Notes under the pieces: model-generated
The model's input: the letters and a program-made list of their open reading frames with translations, nothing else
Told to the model about the DNA's origin: nothing
The model's database searches: none
Assembly (NCBI RefSeq): GCF_024704835.1
Contig: NZ_JAMXBE010000010.1
Coordinates: 169,096 to 216,313 of the forward strand
Length of the DNA stretch: 47,218 nt
Origin: Parapedobacter tibetensis
GTDB taxonomy: Bacteria; Bacteroidota; Bacteroidia; Sphingobacteriales; Sphingobacteriaceae
Reading direction: 5' to 3'
Made by a program: the position numbers and the translations under genes
Shown here: positions 15,966-24,983 of the stretch, piece after piece
Position numbering within the stretch: the first letter of the stretch is position 1
Layout of the letters: each line of letters starts with the position of its first letter

Positions 15966-18206
15966 TCAAAACCCAAATTTATTTTTAAGCGCTGCTAATT
16001 TGGAAACCAAGTCATTTTCTTGATTTCTTGGCTTTTCTACTTTCCGGGTTTTATTTCCTGCGTTTTTCTTTGGAGTAGGGCGTTCTTCCGTTTTCATGGA
16101 GAGGCTAATGCGGTTACGCTTTTCGTCGATTTCCGTAATTGTTACCATCACTTTTTGCTGTACCTTCACCACTTCATTGGGATCCTTTATAAAGCGATTG
16201 GCCAATTGGCTGAGGTGTACGAGGCCATCTTGGTGTACACCGATGTCTACAAATGCCCCGAAATTGGTGATATTGGTGACGATACCTGGTAACCGCATGC
16301 CAATACGCAGGTCGGCAACACTATTCACGCCTTCCGTAAAGGAAAATTGCTCAAATTGCTCACGCGGATCACGGCCCGGTTTGGCCAATTCGGCAAGAAT
16401 ATCCCGGAGGGTAGGCATCCCCACGGTATCGCTTATGTAGTCGCGCAAGGGGATTTGTTTACGTAATTGCTCATCACGGAGTAAAGTTGCTACATCATGA
16501 CCCAGATCAGCGGCCATTTGTTGCACCAACGCATACCGTTCGGGATGCACGCCGCTCGTGTCGAGTGGATTTTCGGCATTGCGTATACGCAGGAAACCCG
16601 CCGCCTGTTCAAAGGCTTTGTCTCCGAGACGGGGTACCTTCCGCAGCGCTTCACGGCTATGGAATACACCATTTGCATGGCGGTAGTTGACGATTTGCTG
16701 CGCTAGCGAGGGGCCCAAGCCCGACACATATGACAGGATTTGTTTGGATGCGGTATTGAGTTCCACACCCACCGCGTTTACACAGCTCATGACCGTATCG
16801 TCCAACGCCGTTTGAAGCTTTGTTTGGTCTACATCGTGCTGGTATTGGCCTACACCAATGGATTTTGGGTCGATTTTTACCAACTCGGCCAAAGGATCCA
16901 TCAACCTACGACCAATGGACACCGCACCACGTACAGTCACATCATGGTTTGGAAATTCCTCGCGGGCAACTTCAGACGCCGAATAGATGGAGGCTCCACT
17001 TTCATTGATCATGATTATGGTAACATCCGGAATGGCCAGTTTGCGTACGAAAGCCTCCGTTTCACGCCCACCCGTACCATTGCCAATGGCGATGGCTTCT
17101 ATTTGGTGTTTTTCCACCAAGAAATGGATGGTCTTGGCGGCTTCCTCGGCTTTTGCAGCACCGGTATGGGGAAATACCGCCGTGTTATCAAGCAATTCAC
17201 CCTGCGCGTTGAGGCATACGGTTTTGCAACCTGTACGAAATCCGGGGTCAAGAGCCATCACCCGTTTTTGGCCAAGTGGTGCAGCAAGTAATAGCTGCCG
17301 GGCGTTTTCGGTAAATACCCGTATGGCCTCTTCATCGGCCTGTACACGGGTAAGCACCCGTACCTCGGTTTCCATGGAAGGTTTGAGCAAGCGTTTATAC
17401 CCATCGAGCATGGCCATACGCACCTGTGCACTCGCTTCGCCGGCGCCTTTTATGTAGGCATTGTCCAACAGTGGCAATACATCTGTTTCGGATACTTCAA
17501 TGTCGAGGTACAGCATTTCTTCTTTTTCGCCCCGGCGCATGGCCAGAATCCGATGCGAGGGAGCTGTTTTCAATGGCTCCGACCATTCGTAATAATCCTT
17601 GTATTTGAGGGCGTCTTCCTCTTTGCCGGGTACCACCCGGGATACGAAAAGTCCTTTTTCCAGAAAAATATGCCGGGTCTTGGCTCTAACGGAAGCATCT
17701 TCAGCAATGGTTTCGGCAATGATGTCACGTGCTCCAGCCAATGCTTCCTCCACGTCATTTACCCCCTTGTCTGCATCAAGAAATAGCTGGGCTGCATTCC
17801 TGATATTGCTGCCATCCTGCGAGAGAATGAGCTGGGCGAGGGGTTCGAGCCCCTTTTCGCGGGCCACACTTGCCCGGGTTTTGCGCTTGGGTTTGTAAGG
17901 AAGGTAAATATCTTCCAAGCTTGCCATGGTTTCGGCAGCCCTGACCTGTTCCTCCAATCCGGGGGTGAGCTTTCCCTGATCCGCCAACGATTTGAGAATG
18001 ACTTCCCTACGTTTATCCAAGTCGCGCAATTGCTGCACACGGTCACGTATATGTGTTAACTGCACTTCATCCAAGCTGCCTGTCATTTCCTTGCGGTAGC
18101 GGGAAATGAATGGAATGGTAGCACCTTCATCAAGGAGTGCAATGGTGGTGCTCACTTGTCTTTCTGACAACGTAAGTTCCTTGGAAATACGAATTTCGTG
18201 GGTCAT
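15966..18206 (-). CDS. tex: Tex-family RNA-binding transcription accessory protein
   Basis: Cytoplasmic nucleic-acid-binding protein of 746 residues, normal for Tex. The order is N-terminal helical Tex domain (ATIPFISRYRKEMTGSLDEV; DIYLPYKPKRKTRASVAREK), YqgF/RuvC-like domain (VMALDPGFRTGCKTVCLN; AIGNGTGGRETEAFVRKL), helix-hairpin-helix region (VGVELNTASKQILSYVSGLG; LRKVPRLGDKAFEQAAGFLR), and a C-terminal S1 domain (GIVTNITNFGAFVDIGVHQD). A basic low-complexity linker (TPKKNAGNKTRKVEKPR) precedes the last helix. Tex is thought to support transcription and RNA metabolism. It is read alone, converging on cysM. Confidence 0.96.
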   Translation of the reverse strand: MTHEIRISKELTLSERQVSTTIALLDEGATIPFISRYRKEMTGSLDEVQLTHIRDRVQQLRDLDKRREVILKSLADQGKLTPGLEEQVRAAETMASLEDIYLPYKPKRKTRASVAREKGLEPLAQLILSQDGSNIRNAAQLFLDADKGVNDVEEALAGARDIIAETIAEDASVRAKTRHIFLEKGLFVSRVVPGKEEDALKYKDYYEWSEPLKTAPSHRILAMRRGEKEEMLYLDIEVSETDVLPLLDNAYIKGAGEASAQVRMAMLDGYKRLLKPSMETEVRVLTRVQADEEAIRVFTENARQLLLAAPLGQKRVMALDPGFRTGCKTVCLNAQGELLDNTAVFPHTGAAKAEEAAKTIHFLVEKHQIEAIAIGNGTGGRETEAFVRKLAIPDVTIIMINESGASIYSASEVAREEFPNHDVTVRGAVSIGRRLMDPLAELVKIDPKSIGVGQYQHDVDQTKLQTALDDTVMSCVNAVGVELNTASKQILSYVSGLGPSLAQQIVNYRHANGVFHSREALRKVPRLGDKAFEQAAGFLRIRNAENPLDTSGVHPERYALVQQMAADLGHDVATLLRDEQLRKQIPLRDYISDTVGMPTLRDILAELAKPGRDPREQFEQFSFTEGVNSVADLRIGMRLPGIVTNITNFGAFVDIGVHQDGLVHLSQLANRFIKDPNEVVKVQQKVMVTITEIDEKRNRISLSMKTEERPTPKKNAGNKTRKVEKPRNQENDLVSKLAALKNKFGF

Positions 18207-18288
18207 GGATGGAATGGAAAAAAATGGGTGGACAACACAGTTGCACTGCTAATTGCTGAGAATGGAAAGTAATGATCAGCTAAATCGA

Positions 18289-18762
18289 CTACGTATTCTT
18301 TTCTTCGTTTTCCGGTAAACGAGGTGTTTTAGAAGCTGTGTTTTCCTCCTTCGAAGTGCTTTCTTGAGATGGATCCTCCGTGTTTTCGGTAGCCTCGGGC
18401 TGGGTATATGAATAGCTGTCATTATAATAAGGGCCCTCGCTACCATAATAGTCGGGTTCACGTCCGGGATTGTGTTGGTAGGTGCCGGCTGGTGTAGAAG
18501 GATTACTTTCGTTCAATTTTTTGGGTTCGGCATCATCCACAATGACATCCTTCACGTCTATATCTTTTTCGAAATTATTAATCTGCTCACTGATATCACG
18601 CTTAATGCTTTCTGAAGCATCCTTGAATTCGCGGATACCTCGTCCCAAGCCCCTAGCCAATTCTGGCAATTTCTTGCCCCCGAACAGCAACAATGCCGCT
18701 CCGATGATGAGCATCATCTCACTTGTTCCAATATTCAGGAATGCCAATACTGTACTCAACAT
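18289..18762 (-). CDS. tatA: Sec-independent protein translocase TatA/E-type subunit
   Basis: Inner-membrane Tat subunit of 157 residues. The first 22 residues contain the membrane helix (IGTSEMMLIIGAALLLFGGK), then the TatA hallmark FGGKKLPELARGLGRGIREF with an amphipathic helix. TatA proteins usually run 60-90 residues. Here a long acidic, Ser/Thr/Tyr/Pro-rich tail follows (DYYGSEGPYYNDSYSYTQPE; DPSQESTSKEENTASK) that looks disordered. TatB remains possible from length, but the FGGKKLPE motif favours TatA/E. No tatC is adjacent. Confidence 0.9.
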   Translation of the reverse strand: MLSTVLAFLNIGTSEMMLIIGAALLLFGGKKLPELARGLGRGIREFKDASESIKRDISEQINNFEKDIDVKDVIVDDAEPKKLNESNPSTPAGTYQHNPGREPDYYGSEGPYYNDSYSYTQPEATENTEDPSQESTSKEENTASKTPRLPENEEKNT

Positions 18763-18889
18763 AACTATATCTTCGCTATTTTGTAACCGCTAAGGTAGGG
18801 GTAAATTTTGTGATATCCATGTTTTGGGTGAAAATAGTTGGCGCCAATAGGCAAACCGTCGATGTCTTGGATCGCATAAACTAAAAATA

Positions 18890-18965
18890 GAACGCCGATG
18901 ATGCGGATATTGCGGATTCACACAGCTAATGATCAAAAATCAGCGATGATCTGCTTGATCGGTGA
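18890..18965. repeat. Degenerate intergenic repeat related to the cysM-tex element
   Basis: Starts with GAACGCCGAT (18890-18899), identical to 15901-15910, and continues with GATGCGGATATTGCGGATT and AATCAGCGATGATCTGC, the eroded wording of a repeat with inverted arms. It lies in the 215-base gap between the M14 peptidase end and tatA. No coding content was seen. Confidence 0.4.
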
Positions 18966-18977
18966 CGGCAGAAAGAA

Positions 18978-21725
18978 CTATTGGGTTTGATATAATGTGT
19001 TAAATAACAACTTGAATGTGCCATGGGGTTGGGCTCGGAACGTGATTTCCGGACCGAAGACATAAAGTTTTCCTTTACCCACTGGCGCTGAAAAGGCCAC
19101 CACCCCGTTCTTGAGGTAATCCGCCCCCCAAATCCAACCGCTTCTTAACGGGTTTTCATCGCCATACCAAGCCAGCGGCGTAATACCTTCGGATGCCGCA
19201 TCGTCAGTTAACTTAAACACAGGGCTGTTGTTCGACATGACATCCACCTTTGCTGCCATACCCCAGCCAGCGGGGTCGACGGTGTCTGCAAACACTTGAT
19301 GGATGCTTCCGGGCGCGTAGAATTGCTCGCTACGTAACGGTTTTTCCTGGCCACTGCTATCTATCGCTACCAAGGCATTCTTGACGGGCAACTCCAAATG
19401 ATAGGCCAGTGCCGTGCTGGCTCCAACGGTGAAGATTTCACCCCCTGCTTCCAAAAACTCCTTTAGTTTGGGAATGGAGATTTCTTTGGTAATACTGCCA
19501 AGCATGTGATGGTATTTTTCCGGTATGTCATCCGCATTTGGCCCTCGACCGCGTCGTTGTCCTCCTCCTTGGCCACTGGCAGATGGGATACCGCCTCCAA
19601 TGAACAGGACGATGTCATACTTTTCCTTGAGGCCACCTTCATCTATTTCTCCCGGGTATACCACGGTGAAGTCGGCAAAATGATATTGTTCTAGCATCCA
19701 CCTCACCCATCCGGAGGGCATGGAGCCACCATATTGATCAAAAAGGGCAATCCGCCGATGCTTGATTTCCATGAGGCCTTTAGGTTTGGTGCTGACCGTT
19801 ATGGGGCTTATCCCCAAAGAATCAGCCGTTTTTTGAAGAACAGCCAGGCCTTTCACCGGGACATAAAACGAACCAGCAGATGCGCCTTCTATCGGATTGG
19901 TGATACGCGATACGTTTATGCCAGCCGCAAGTAGTTTGTTGACAGCTATAAAGGAATTATTAACTTCGGCGTTCAATAGGTAGCCCGCCGATGACTTAGC
20001 GACCGTTTGCGACGGTGGTGCTTGCAATTGGCCATAGGGAAGAGGTTCGAATGGCCCTTCAAAGGAATCCAATATGCGGTCAAACTCAATTCCAAACTGG
20101 TAGGCCAATGTCCATCCGGCGGCGTCATAGGGTCGCACGGGTGGCCCTCCGGGATATTGGAAATCATTCGGGTGGTCTTGGGGTTCAAACATGTCGATAA
20201 CATGGGGGCGGAAAGCCTGACTGGTTTTGACGAGGTATGAACCCGCAGGATAGGCTTTGCCGGCCACGGAGAAATCGGATGTGGCTGTATGCACCAAGAC
20301 TCCGGATTTCATCAGGGCATTGATGAAGTGGATTGCCCGGGGGAAATCTGTTTGATCTGCAGGGATGATGAACCCTTGGGGATCACGTAGCGCGGGGTTT
20401 TTGAACACTGCATCGTAATAGCTTGTGGGGATGTTGTTGCGATTCCCATAGTGCCCTTCGTCGGCTTCCCCACCGGTTTTACCCGCTTTTTTGTCTGCCG
20501 CGTAATCGGTTTCTATCTTGTGGATATAGCTGGGTTTAGGAGTCCAATAATCTTGGTTCCCCTTTTCGATAGCATTGCGCCCCATTTTATACCTGTTGTA
20601 CAGCAATTCGTCGCCCACACGGCTGGCATAATTGAGGATGGCATAATTGAGGGAAACGGAATAATCAATGGCCTCCTTGAAATGCCATGGGCGGGGAGAC
20701 ACCGGGTAAGGGGTGGCATTATTGGGTACGAGCCTATCGGGTACGAGGGGTATGGTCATGGGAGTGGGATCGCCTACAATTTCCGTCAATATACCAATGC
20801 TGTTGTGGTAGTAAGGAGTGGTACGCAGTCCGCCATTCCACCAAGTGGAAAAGACCGAACCACTAAGCCGTGTATAGCCGGGTTTGTCTTCGGCATTGAG
20901 TCTATTGATCATCGCGGCGGCTACTCCGTCTATGCCGGTGATGAGCAGGGGATCGAGTACGTAATTGAACGGGTCGCGGTAGGGAGGCCCTGCGAGAATA
21001 GTTCCTGGAGGGCCTGATTGGTGGTGGTTGTAGATAATCTGCGGCATCCATTCAATGTATTGCAAGCGAGATATGGTGGTGCTTTCTATTAGGTTATTCA
21101 TGTAGAAATCACGGTTGTTATCATGTCCCACATACTTATGGTATAGTGTGGGTGTATTTTTGTTCCGCTTAGCCGTGTCTTCATGCTGCATGTACCAGTT
21201 GGATACCAGATCCTGCCCATCAGGGTTGCAGTGGAAAAGTAGGATGACGACTTCATCAAGTATCCGTAGGGTTTCGGGATCATTGCGGCTGACGAGTTGA
21301 TAAAAGGTTTCAGTGAGTTGCTGTGCGGCCACCGTTTCAGTGGAGTGTAATCCCCCATCGATCCATATGATCGGCTTTCCTGCCAAGGATAGCTCCTTGG
21401 CTGCTGTTTCCGTCATCTCGGCATGCGCTAGCTTTTGGGAGATTTCTTTATACTCGATTATTTTACTCAAATTTTCAGGCGCAGAAATAATAATCAGGTA
21501 CTGGTTGCGACCTTCCGAGGTTTTTCCAGCCAACTCCATTTTTACCCGATTAGATGCCGCAGCCAGCTTTTTAAAGTAGGCTTCGGTCTGCATGTAATTA
21601 GCCAGTGTGTAATCGTCCCCGATGTTGAACCCGAAATGTTCTTTGGGTGTGGGGATGTGCTGTGCGAGGGCCTGTGTCCATACTAGGACAAATGCCAGTA
21701 AGGAAAAAGTGATACGTTTCAGCAT
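18978..21725 (-). CDS. Secreted M14-family zinc metallopeptidase with C-terminal GATase-like domain
   Basis: Exported protein of 915 residues. A signal peptide (LLAFVLVWTQALAQ) is followed by an M14 carboxypeptidase domain around residues 40-350. Zinc ligands are suggested by IWIDGGLHSTETVAAQQL (HxxE) and IIYNHHQSGPPGT, with LLFHCNPDGQDLVSNW between. The C-terminal third resembles a class I glutamine amidotransferase-like fold (KYDIVLFIGGGIPSASG; LKEFLEAGGEIFTVGAST), interrupted by a short Gly/Arg-rich loop (GQGGGQRRGRGPN). The protein may trim peptides in the periplasm or outside the cell; its true substrate is unknown. A degenerate gene remnant lies upstream. Confidence 0.9.
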   Translation of the reverse strand: MLKRITFSLLAFVLVWTQALAQHIPTPKEHFGFNIGDDYTLANYMQTEAYFKKLAAASNRVKMELAGKTSEGRNQYLIIISAPENLSKIIEYKEISQKLAHAEMTETAAKELSLAGKPIIWIDGGLHSTETVAAQQLTETFYQLVSRNDPETLRILDEVVILLFHCNPDGQDLVSNWYMQHEDTAKRNKNTPTLYHKYVGHDNNRDFYMNNLIESTTISRLQYIEWMPQIIYNHHQSGPPGTILAGPPYRDPFNYVLDPLLITGIDGVAAAMINRLNAEDKPGYTRLSGSVFSTWWNGGLRTTPYYHNSIGILTEIVGDPTPMTIPLVPDRLVPNNATPYPVSPRPWHFKEAIDYSVSLNYAILNYASRVGDELLYNRYKMGRNAIEKGNQDYWTPKPSYIHKIETDYAADKKAGKTGGEADEGHYGNRNNIPTSYYDAVFKNPALRDPQGFIIPADQTDFPRAIHFINALMKSGVLVHTATSDFSVAGKAYPAGSYLVKTSQAFRPHVIDMFEPQDHPNDFQYPGGPPVRPYDAAGWTLAYQFGIEFDRILDSFEGPFEPLPYGQLQAPPSQTVAKSSAGYLLNAEVNNSFIAVNKLLAAGINVSRITNPIEGASAGSFYVPVKGLAVLQKTADSLGISPITVSTKPKGLMEIKHRRIALFDQYGGSMPSGWVRWMLEQYHFADFTVVYPGEIDEGGLKEKYDIVLFIGGGIPSASGQGGGQRRGRGPNADDIPEKYHHMLGSITKEISIPKLKEFLEAGGEIFTVGASTALAYHLELPVKNALVAIDSSGQEKPLRSEQFYAPGSIHQVFADTVDPAGWGMAAKVDVMSNNSPVFKLTDDAASEGITPLAWYGDENPLRSGWIWGADYLKNGVVAFSAPVGKGKLYVFGPEITFRAQPHGTFKLLFNTLYQTQ

Positions 21726-21758
21726 TTGTTTGCAATTGAATTGGATTAGAAGATAAGC

Positions 21759-22130
21759 TTATTGATTTTTGAATCGGACTCCGGTACGGCAATCGCAAGG
21801 CTCACCTCGTGACTCGTCACAGGCATTGTCTTGGAATTGCACAATCCGAGTACCGTCTGACATTGTAATGGCAAACTTAAATAAAAAGTAATCATTCGGT
21901 TCCACTGTATCTAAATCGATACCAACAAGTTCAGCCAATCCGGTGGGGGTATGGATGAACGTCTTGGGGAATTCGGTGACCACTTCATATAGGATGTCGG
22001 TACTCCTGATGGTACTGGGTAATGGGAATTGCCGGATGTTGGGGTGTGGTAGCCAATTTCTGCTAGTTCGGCCAGTGTATTCAAAAGTGTTTTAGGGAAG
22101 TCGGTCGTCACCAAGATGTAGCCATGTACT
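21759..22130 (-). pseudogene. Decayed gene remnant with internal repeat, probably a surface lipoprotein C-terminus
   Basis: This fills most of the 450-base gap between the M14 peptidase and the PepSY gene. One frame without an ATG reads PSTIRSTDILYEVVTEFPKT to DDCRTG-like Cys-rich end (GEPCDCRTGVRFKNQ, stop at 21759). A second frame, 22114 downward, reads YILVTTDFPKTLLNTLAELA and then loses sense. The two stretches are related to each other (VTTDFPKT against VTEFPKT; both followed by an LAEL segment) at protein and DNA level, so this is a duplicated or frameshifted relic. The phrase NDYFLFKFAITMSDGTRIVQF resembles the strand pattern of SusD-associated surface lipoproteins; that relation is inference. 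Confidence 0.55.
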
Positions 22131-22175
22131 CTTGATGTAATTATGTACTTAACCCCTAACGCCAGCCGCTCTTTT

Positions 22176-23471
22176 TTAATAAGCCGCTTTAATTGTCGGA
22201 ATTTTCCGATGCTGTTTAGCTGGTTTTTTCTTCATTTTATTGAGCCAGATGAGGGTACCGGTAATGGGTAGGGTGGTGGCGACTAAACAGGCTAAAAAGT
22301 AAATCAGCTTGGTGAATTGGCCATAGATATTGCCTACATGCAGTGCTTTTATGGAAGCGGCCACACGTTCGTTGAACGGTTTGTCACGGAAGATCCGCAC
22401 GTCTTTTACGGCCGCAGTGGAGGCATCCAGGCTAACCTGATCCCCGGCTGCCGGGGCAAAAAAACCGACCCGGTTCTTGCTGATGGATAGGGGAGTTTCC
22501 GCATCTTTCGGCAAGCTTAACCGATAGTCGCCGGTATAAGGTAGCGCCTGATCGGCAGCAGCAAGATAAGACGCGAACGGCAATAGTTGTAGTTCGGCTT
22601 TTTGTTCTTTTTCGTCCGGCTCCCCTTCATTACCTGGTTTTCCCCTGCCGCCTCTTTCGGCATTGGCACGGCCAGGGCCTCCGTCACGTTCAGCAGGTTG
22701 TTCCTTGTAGGTGCCCAGGGTTTTTTGCAGCCCCGTGCGGTACCAGGGGAAAGACCATTGGGGGCCGGTGATACCCATGAGGAATAAAAAGATCAATGAA
22801 TAAAATGCTAGGGAGTTATGAAGGTCGTGGTTAATGCGTTTCCAGTTGCCGCTCCACTTTATTTTAAGCCCCTGCTTCCATGTCCGTAATTTCTGAGGAA
22901 ACCAGATGACTAGTCCGGTTAGGACGCCCAAGGTGAACAATATGGTAGCCGTTCCGGAAATATAACTGCCCAGTTGCCGATTTGGTAACTCACCGATCAG
23001 GGGCTCTTCTATTTTATCCAGCAATAACCAGCGGTGCAGGCTGAACATATTCTGCATAAACTCGCCGGTTTTGGTTTTTTCTTTGGAGGTACCTGTGATG
23101 TCGCCGGTATAGGGATTGACGTAATACGTCGTGCCAAAGCGGCTTCTATCGCCTTCAATGCGTGCTGAAAATTGATAGGTGCGGGCCGGGTCAGCAGGAA
23201 TGCTAATCGAAGTAACCGTTCCGCCCGAGGTTTCTTCTATTTTTTTGATGATATCATCTGCCGGCAGGCGTTTACCGTTTGCCGGAATCTCTACCTTGTG
23301 CAGGTGTGGCGATGCCCATTCGCGCAACTCGGTATTGTAGGTGTAGATGGTGCCACTGAAGCAGATCAGGATCACAACGATACCACTGATTAGCCCAGCC
23401 CAGAGATGGATGTCGTTGAAGAACTTCCGGGTCTTTTGCCAGGTTGTTTTTTTGCGTGCTGTTTTAACCAT
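22176..23471 (-). CDS. PepSY-associated TM helix protein (iron-uptake locus)
   Basis: Inner-membrane protein of 431 residues from the ATG at 23471. It has four predicted helices: NDIHLWAGLISGIVVILICF near the start, the pair in SYISGTATILFTLGVLTGLV and HDLHNSLAFYSLIFLFLMGI, and LIYFLACLVATTLPITG near the end. PepSY-like periplasmic regions lie between the first and second helices. Conserved His residues sit at helix edges (HRWLL; HDLHNS), as in the family of putative siderophore or ferric reductase proteins. The second periplasmic loop has a Gly/Glu/Arg-rich insert (GGPGRANAERGGRGKPGNEG). The frame is open to 23501 but conservation favours 23471. It follows DUF4374 and the TonB receptor in one direction. 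Confidence 0.9.
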   Translation of the reverse strand: MVKTARKKTTWQKTRKFFNDIHLWAGLISGIVVILICFSGTIYTYNTELREWASPHLHKVEIPANGKRLPADDIIKKIEETSGGTVTSISIPADPARTYQFSARIEGDRSRFGTTYYVNPYTGDITGTSKEKTKTGEFMQNMFSLHRWLLLDKIEEPLIGELPNRQLGSYISGTATILFTLGVLTGLVIWFPQKLRTWKQGLKIKWSGNWKRINHDLHNSLAFYSLIFLFLMGITGPQWSFPWYRTGLQKTLGTYKEQPAERDGGPGRANAERGGRGKPGNEGEPDEKEQKAELQLLPFASYLAAADQALPYTGDYRLSLPKDAETPLSISKNRVGFFAPAAGDQVSLDASTAAVKDVRIFRDKPFNERVAASIKALHVGNIYGQFTKLIYFLACLVATTLPITGTLIWLNKMKKKPAKQHRKIPTIKAAY

Positions 23472-23504
23472 GTTTATGTAGTTCGTTTTAAAATAATCCA
23501 AACA

Positions 23505-23540
23505 AGAAAATCATCCAATGGTCAAATTGGATGATTTTCT
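23505..23540 (-). terminator. 15-bp perfect hairpin between DUF4374 and PepSY genes
   Basis: AGAAAATCATCCAAT pairs perfectly with ATTGGATGATTTTCT around a 6-base loop. The stem is AT-rich and ends with a T-rich arm on the minus strand, so it may attenuate readthrough into the PepSY gene or protect the upstream message. It is not a classic GC-rich terminator. Confidence 0.5.
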
Positions 23541-23598
23541 GTTCAGCAATTGCTGGCAAAAGCCTCCTCCTTATTAAAGACCATGTGGCGTTTTACTT

Positions 23599-24966
23599 TT
23601 AGTAAACGCCGATGTACTGGTTACCAGTTTTATTAACAAGTTTAGCGCCTACCGTCATTTCACCTGTTTTTCTGTCAAACACATAGATGTTGCCGTTTTG
23701 CCCAATAGCAGCAACAGCAATGTAAACATCGTCACCGTCGATTGCAATGTTTTGAATTTGACGGAACTTCAACGCAGCCTCGTTAGGGATGGTATACTTC
23801 GTAGCGGTTTTATTATTCAGGTCGACACGGGCGATGTAACCGCCAGTGCGCTCTCCGGCATTATTGACCAAGCTATAAACCACAAAACCAATACCGTCAC
23901 CAGTATATCTCCATGTTTCAATGTACGTGTTTGTTAAGCCCAACGCCTGGTCCAGACTAAATACGTAGCTGTTGTCATAATCGTTCGTTTCGGTACTGAT
24001 TCTGAGTATTTTAGATCCGCCGGTGCCTACCGCCTCACCAGAAGTAGCTTGATACACATGGCCGTCTGTGCCTACATATTGCATGGTGCTGCGGTAGCCA
24101 TTGGTATTGCCCCTGGTTTGCGTAGACGTAATCACCTTCGGATTAGCAAGCGAAGGGTAGTCCAATACCAGGGTTTTTGCCCAACTTTTCGGCCTTGTTC
24201 TATCGTTGTCAAAGACCGGTACGCCTTCTTCCAGTGTATAGCTATCAGGATTAACTTTGTTTACCGCGGCGCCAATGAATACTTTGTTTCCAGCCTTATT
24301 AATTACCGGAACATCAATACGGGACACATAATACCCAGCGGCCTCTTCATCTTCAGAAAGCCCTAATTCGAATGAAGTTGTTTTGGTGATTTTTGGGTCG
24401 TTAAGATCTAAGGTAATCGCATCGGTTTTTGCCCTTCTGTATTTAAAAACAAAATTGGGATTGGTGCCTTCATATACGGCATCATTAGCAGCTGCTCTCA
24501 CGGCTACCCCGACGCCTTCAGCGGCTTTTAGCCAACGAGGAGAGGTACTGACATAAGTTGCTGTTTCTACCTCTGGGCCATCTGGCCGGAAATCTTTTCC
24601 GCCATGAACACTGTATTTGTTAAAGATCCCTCCATCGTCTCCCACATATTGGATATTATATAAGAAATCTCCATCAGCAGAAGCTTGGAGACGAGCGGTA
24701 CGCTGTGATTTAACGTGCATACCGTTATCAAAAACATTGATGGAGACACCCGGATCTTTGGCCTGAGCAGCAGATACACTATATACCATGGTGCCGCCAT
24801 TACCGTCACCAGCCTCTTCATCCATCATCGCTCCGGAAACGGTAATCCAACGGTCTACATCTTCGGGAATTGTCGTGTCTGGGCCATCATTTTTACTGCA
24901 ACTTGCCAATGAAAATGCCGTTGCAACTGCACCGAATAAAGCGGTTTTAATCAGATTTGCTTTCAT
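23599..24966 (-). CDS. DUF4374-domain lipoprotein
   Basis: Exported lipoprotein of 455 residues: the N-terminus MKANLIKTALFGAVATAFSL ends in a lipobox (LASCS). The body is one DUF4374 domain, which looks like a beta-propeller: repeated segments FLYNIQYVGDDGGIFNKY, YRSTMQYVGTDGHVYQATSG, GGYIARVDLNNKTATKYTIP, IAIDGDDVYIAVAAIGQNGN. DUF4374 proteins are found next to TonB receptors and PepSY proteins in Bacteroidota iron-acquisition sets. They may bind a siderophore or haem-like ligand at the cell surface or in the periplasm. It starts 17 bases after the TonB receptor stop, so it shares that transcript. Confidence 0.9.
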   Translation of the reverse strand: MKANLIKTALFGAVATAFSLASCSKNDGPDTTIPEDVDRWITVSGAMMDEEAGDGNGGTMVYSVSAAQAKDPGVSINVFDNGMHVKSQRTARLQASADGDFLYNIQYVGDDGGIFNKYSVHGGKDFRPDGPEVETATYVSTSPRWLKAAEGVGVAVRAAANDAVYEGTNPNFVFKYRRAKTDAITLDLNDPKITKTTSFELGLSEDEEAAGYYVSRIDVPVINKAGNKVFIGAAVNKVNPDSYTLEEGVPVFDNDRTRPKSWAKTLVLDYPSLANPKVITSTQTRGNTNGYRSTMQYVGTDGHVYQATSGEAVGTGGSKILRISTETNDYDNSYVFSLDQALGLTNTYIETWRYTGDGIGFVVYSLVNNAGERTGGYIARVDLNNKTATKYTIPNEAALKFRQIQNIAIDGDDVYIAVAAIGQNGNIYVFDRKTGEMTVGAKLVNKTGNQYIGVY

Positions 24967-24983
24967 ATTACTGTGATATTTAT

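Noticed and set aside
16740-17291. A 183-codon plus-strand frame inside tex
   Set aside because: It runs opposite the conserved core of Tex and gives a His/Tyr/Arg-rich sequence without a recognisable fold.
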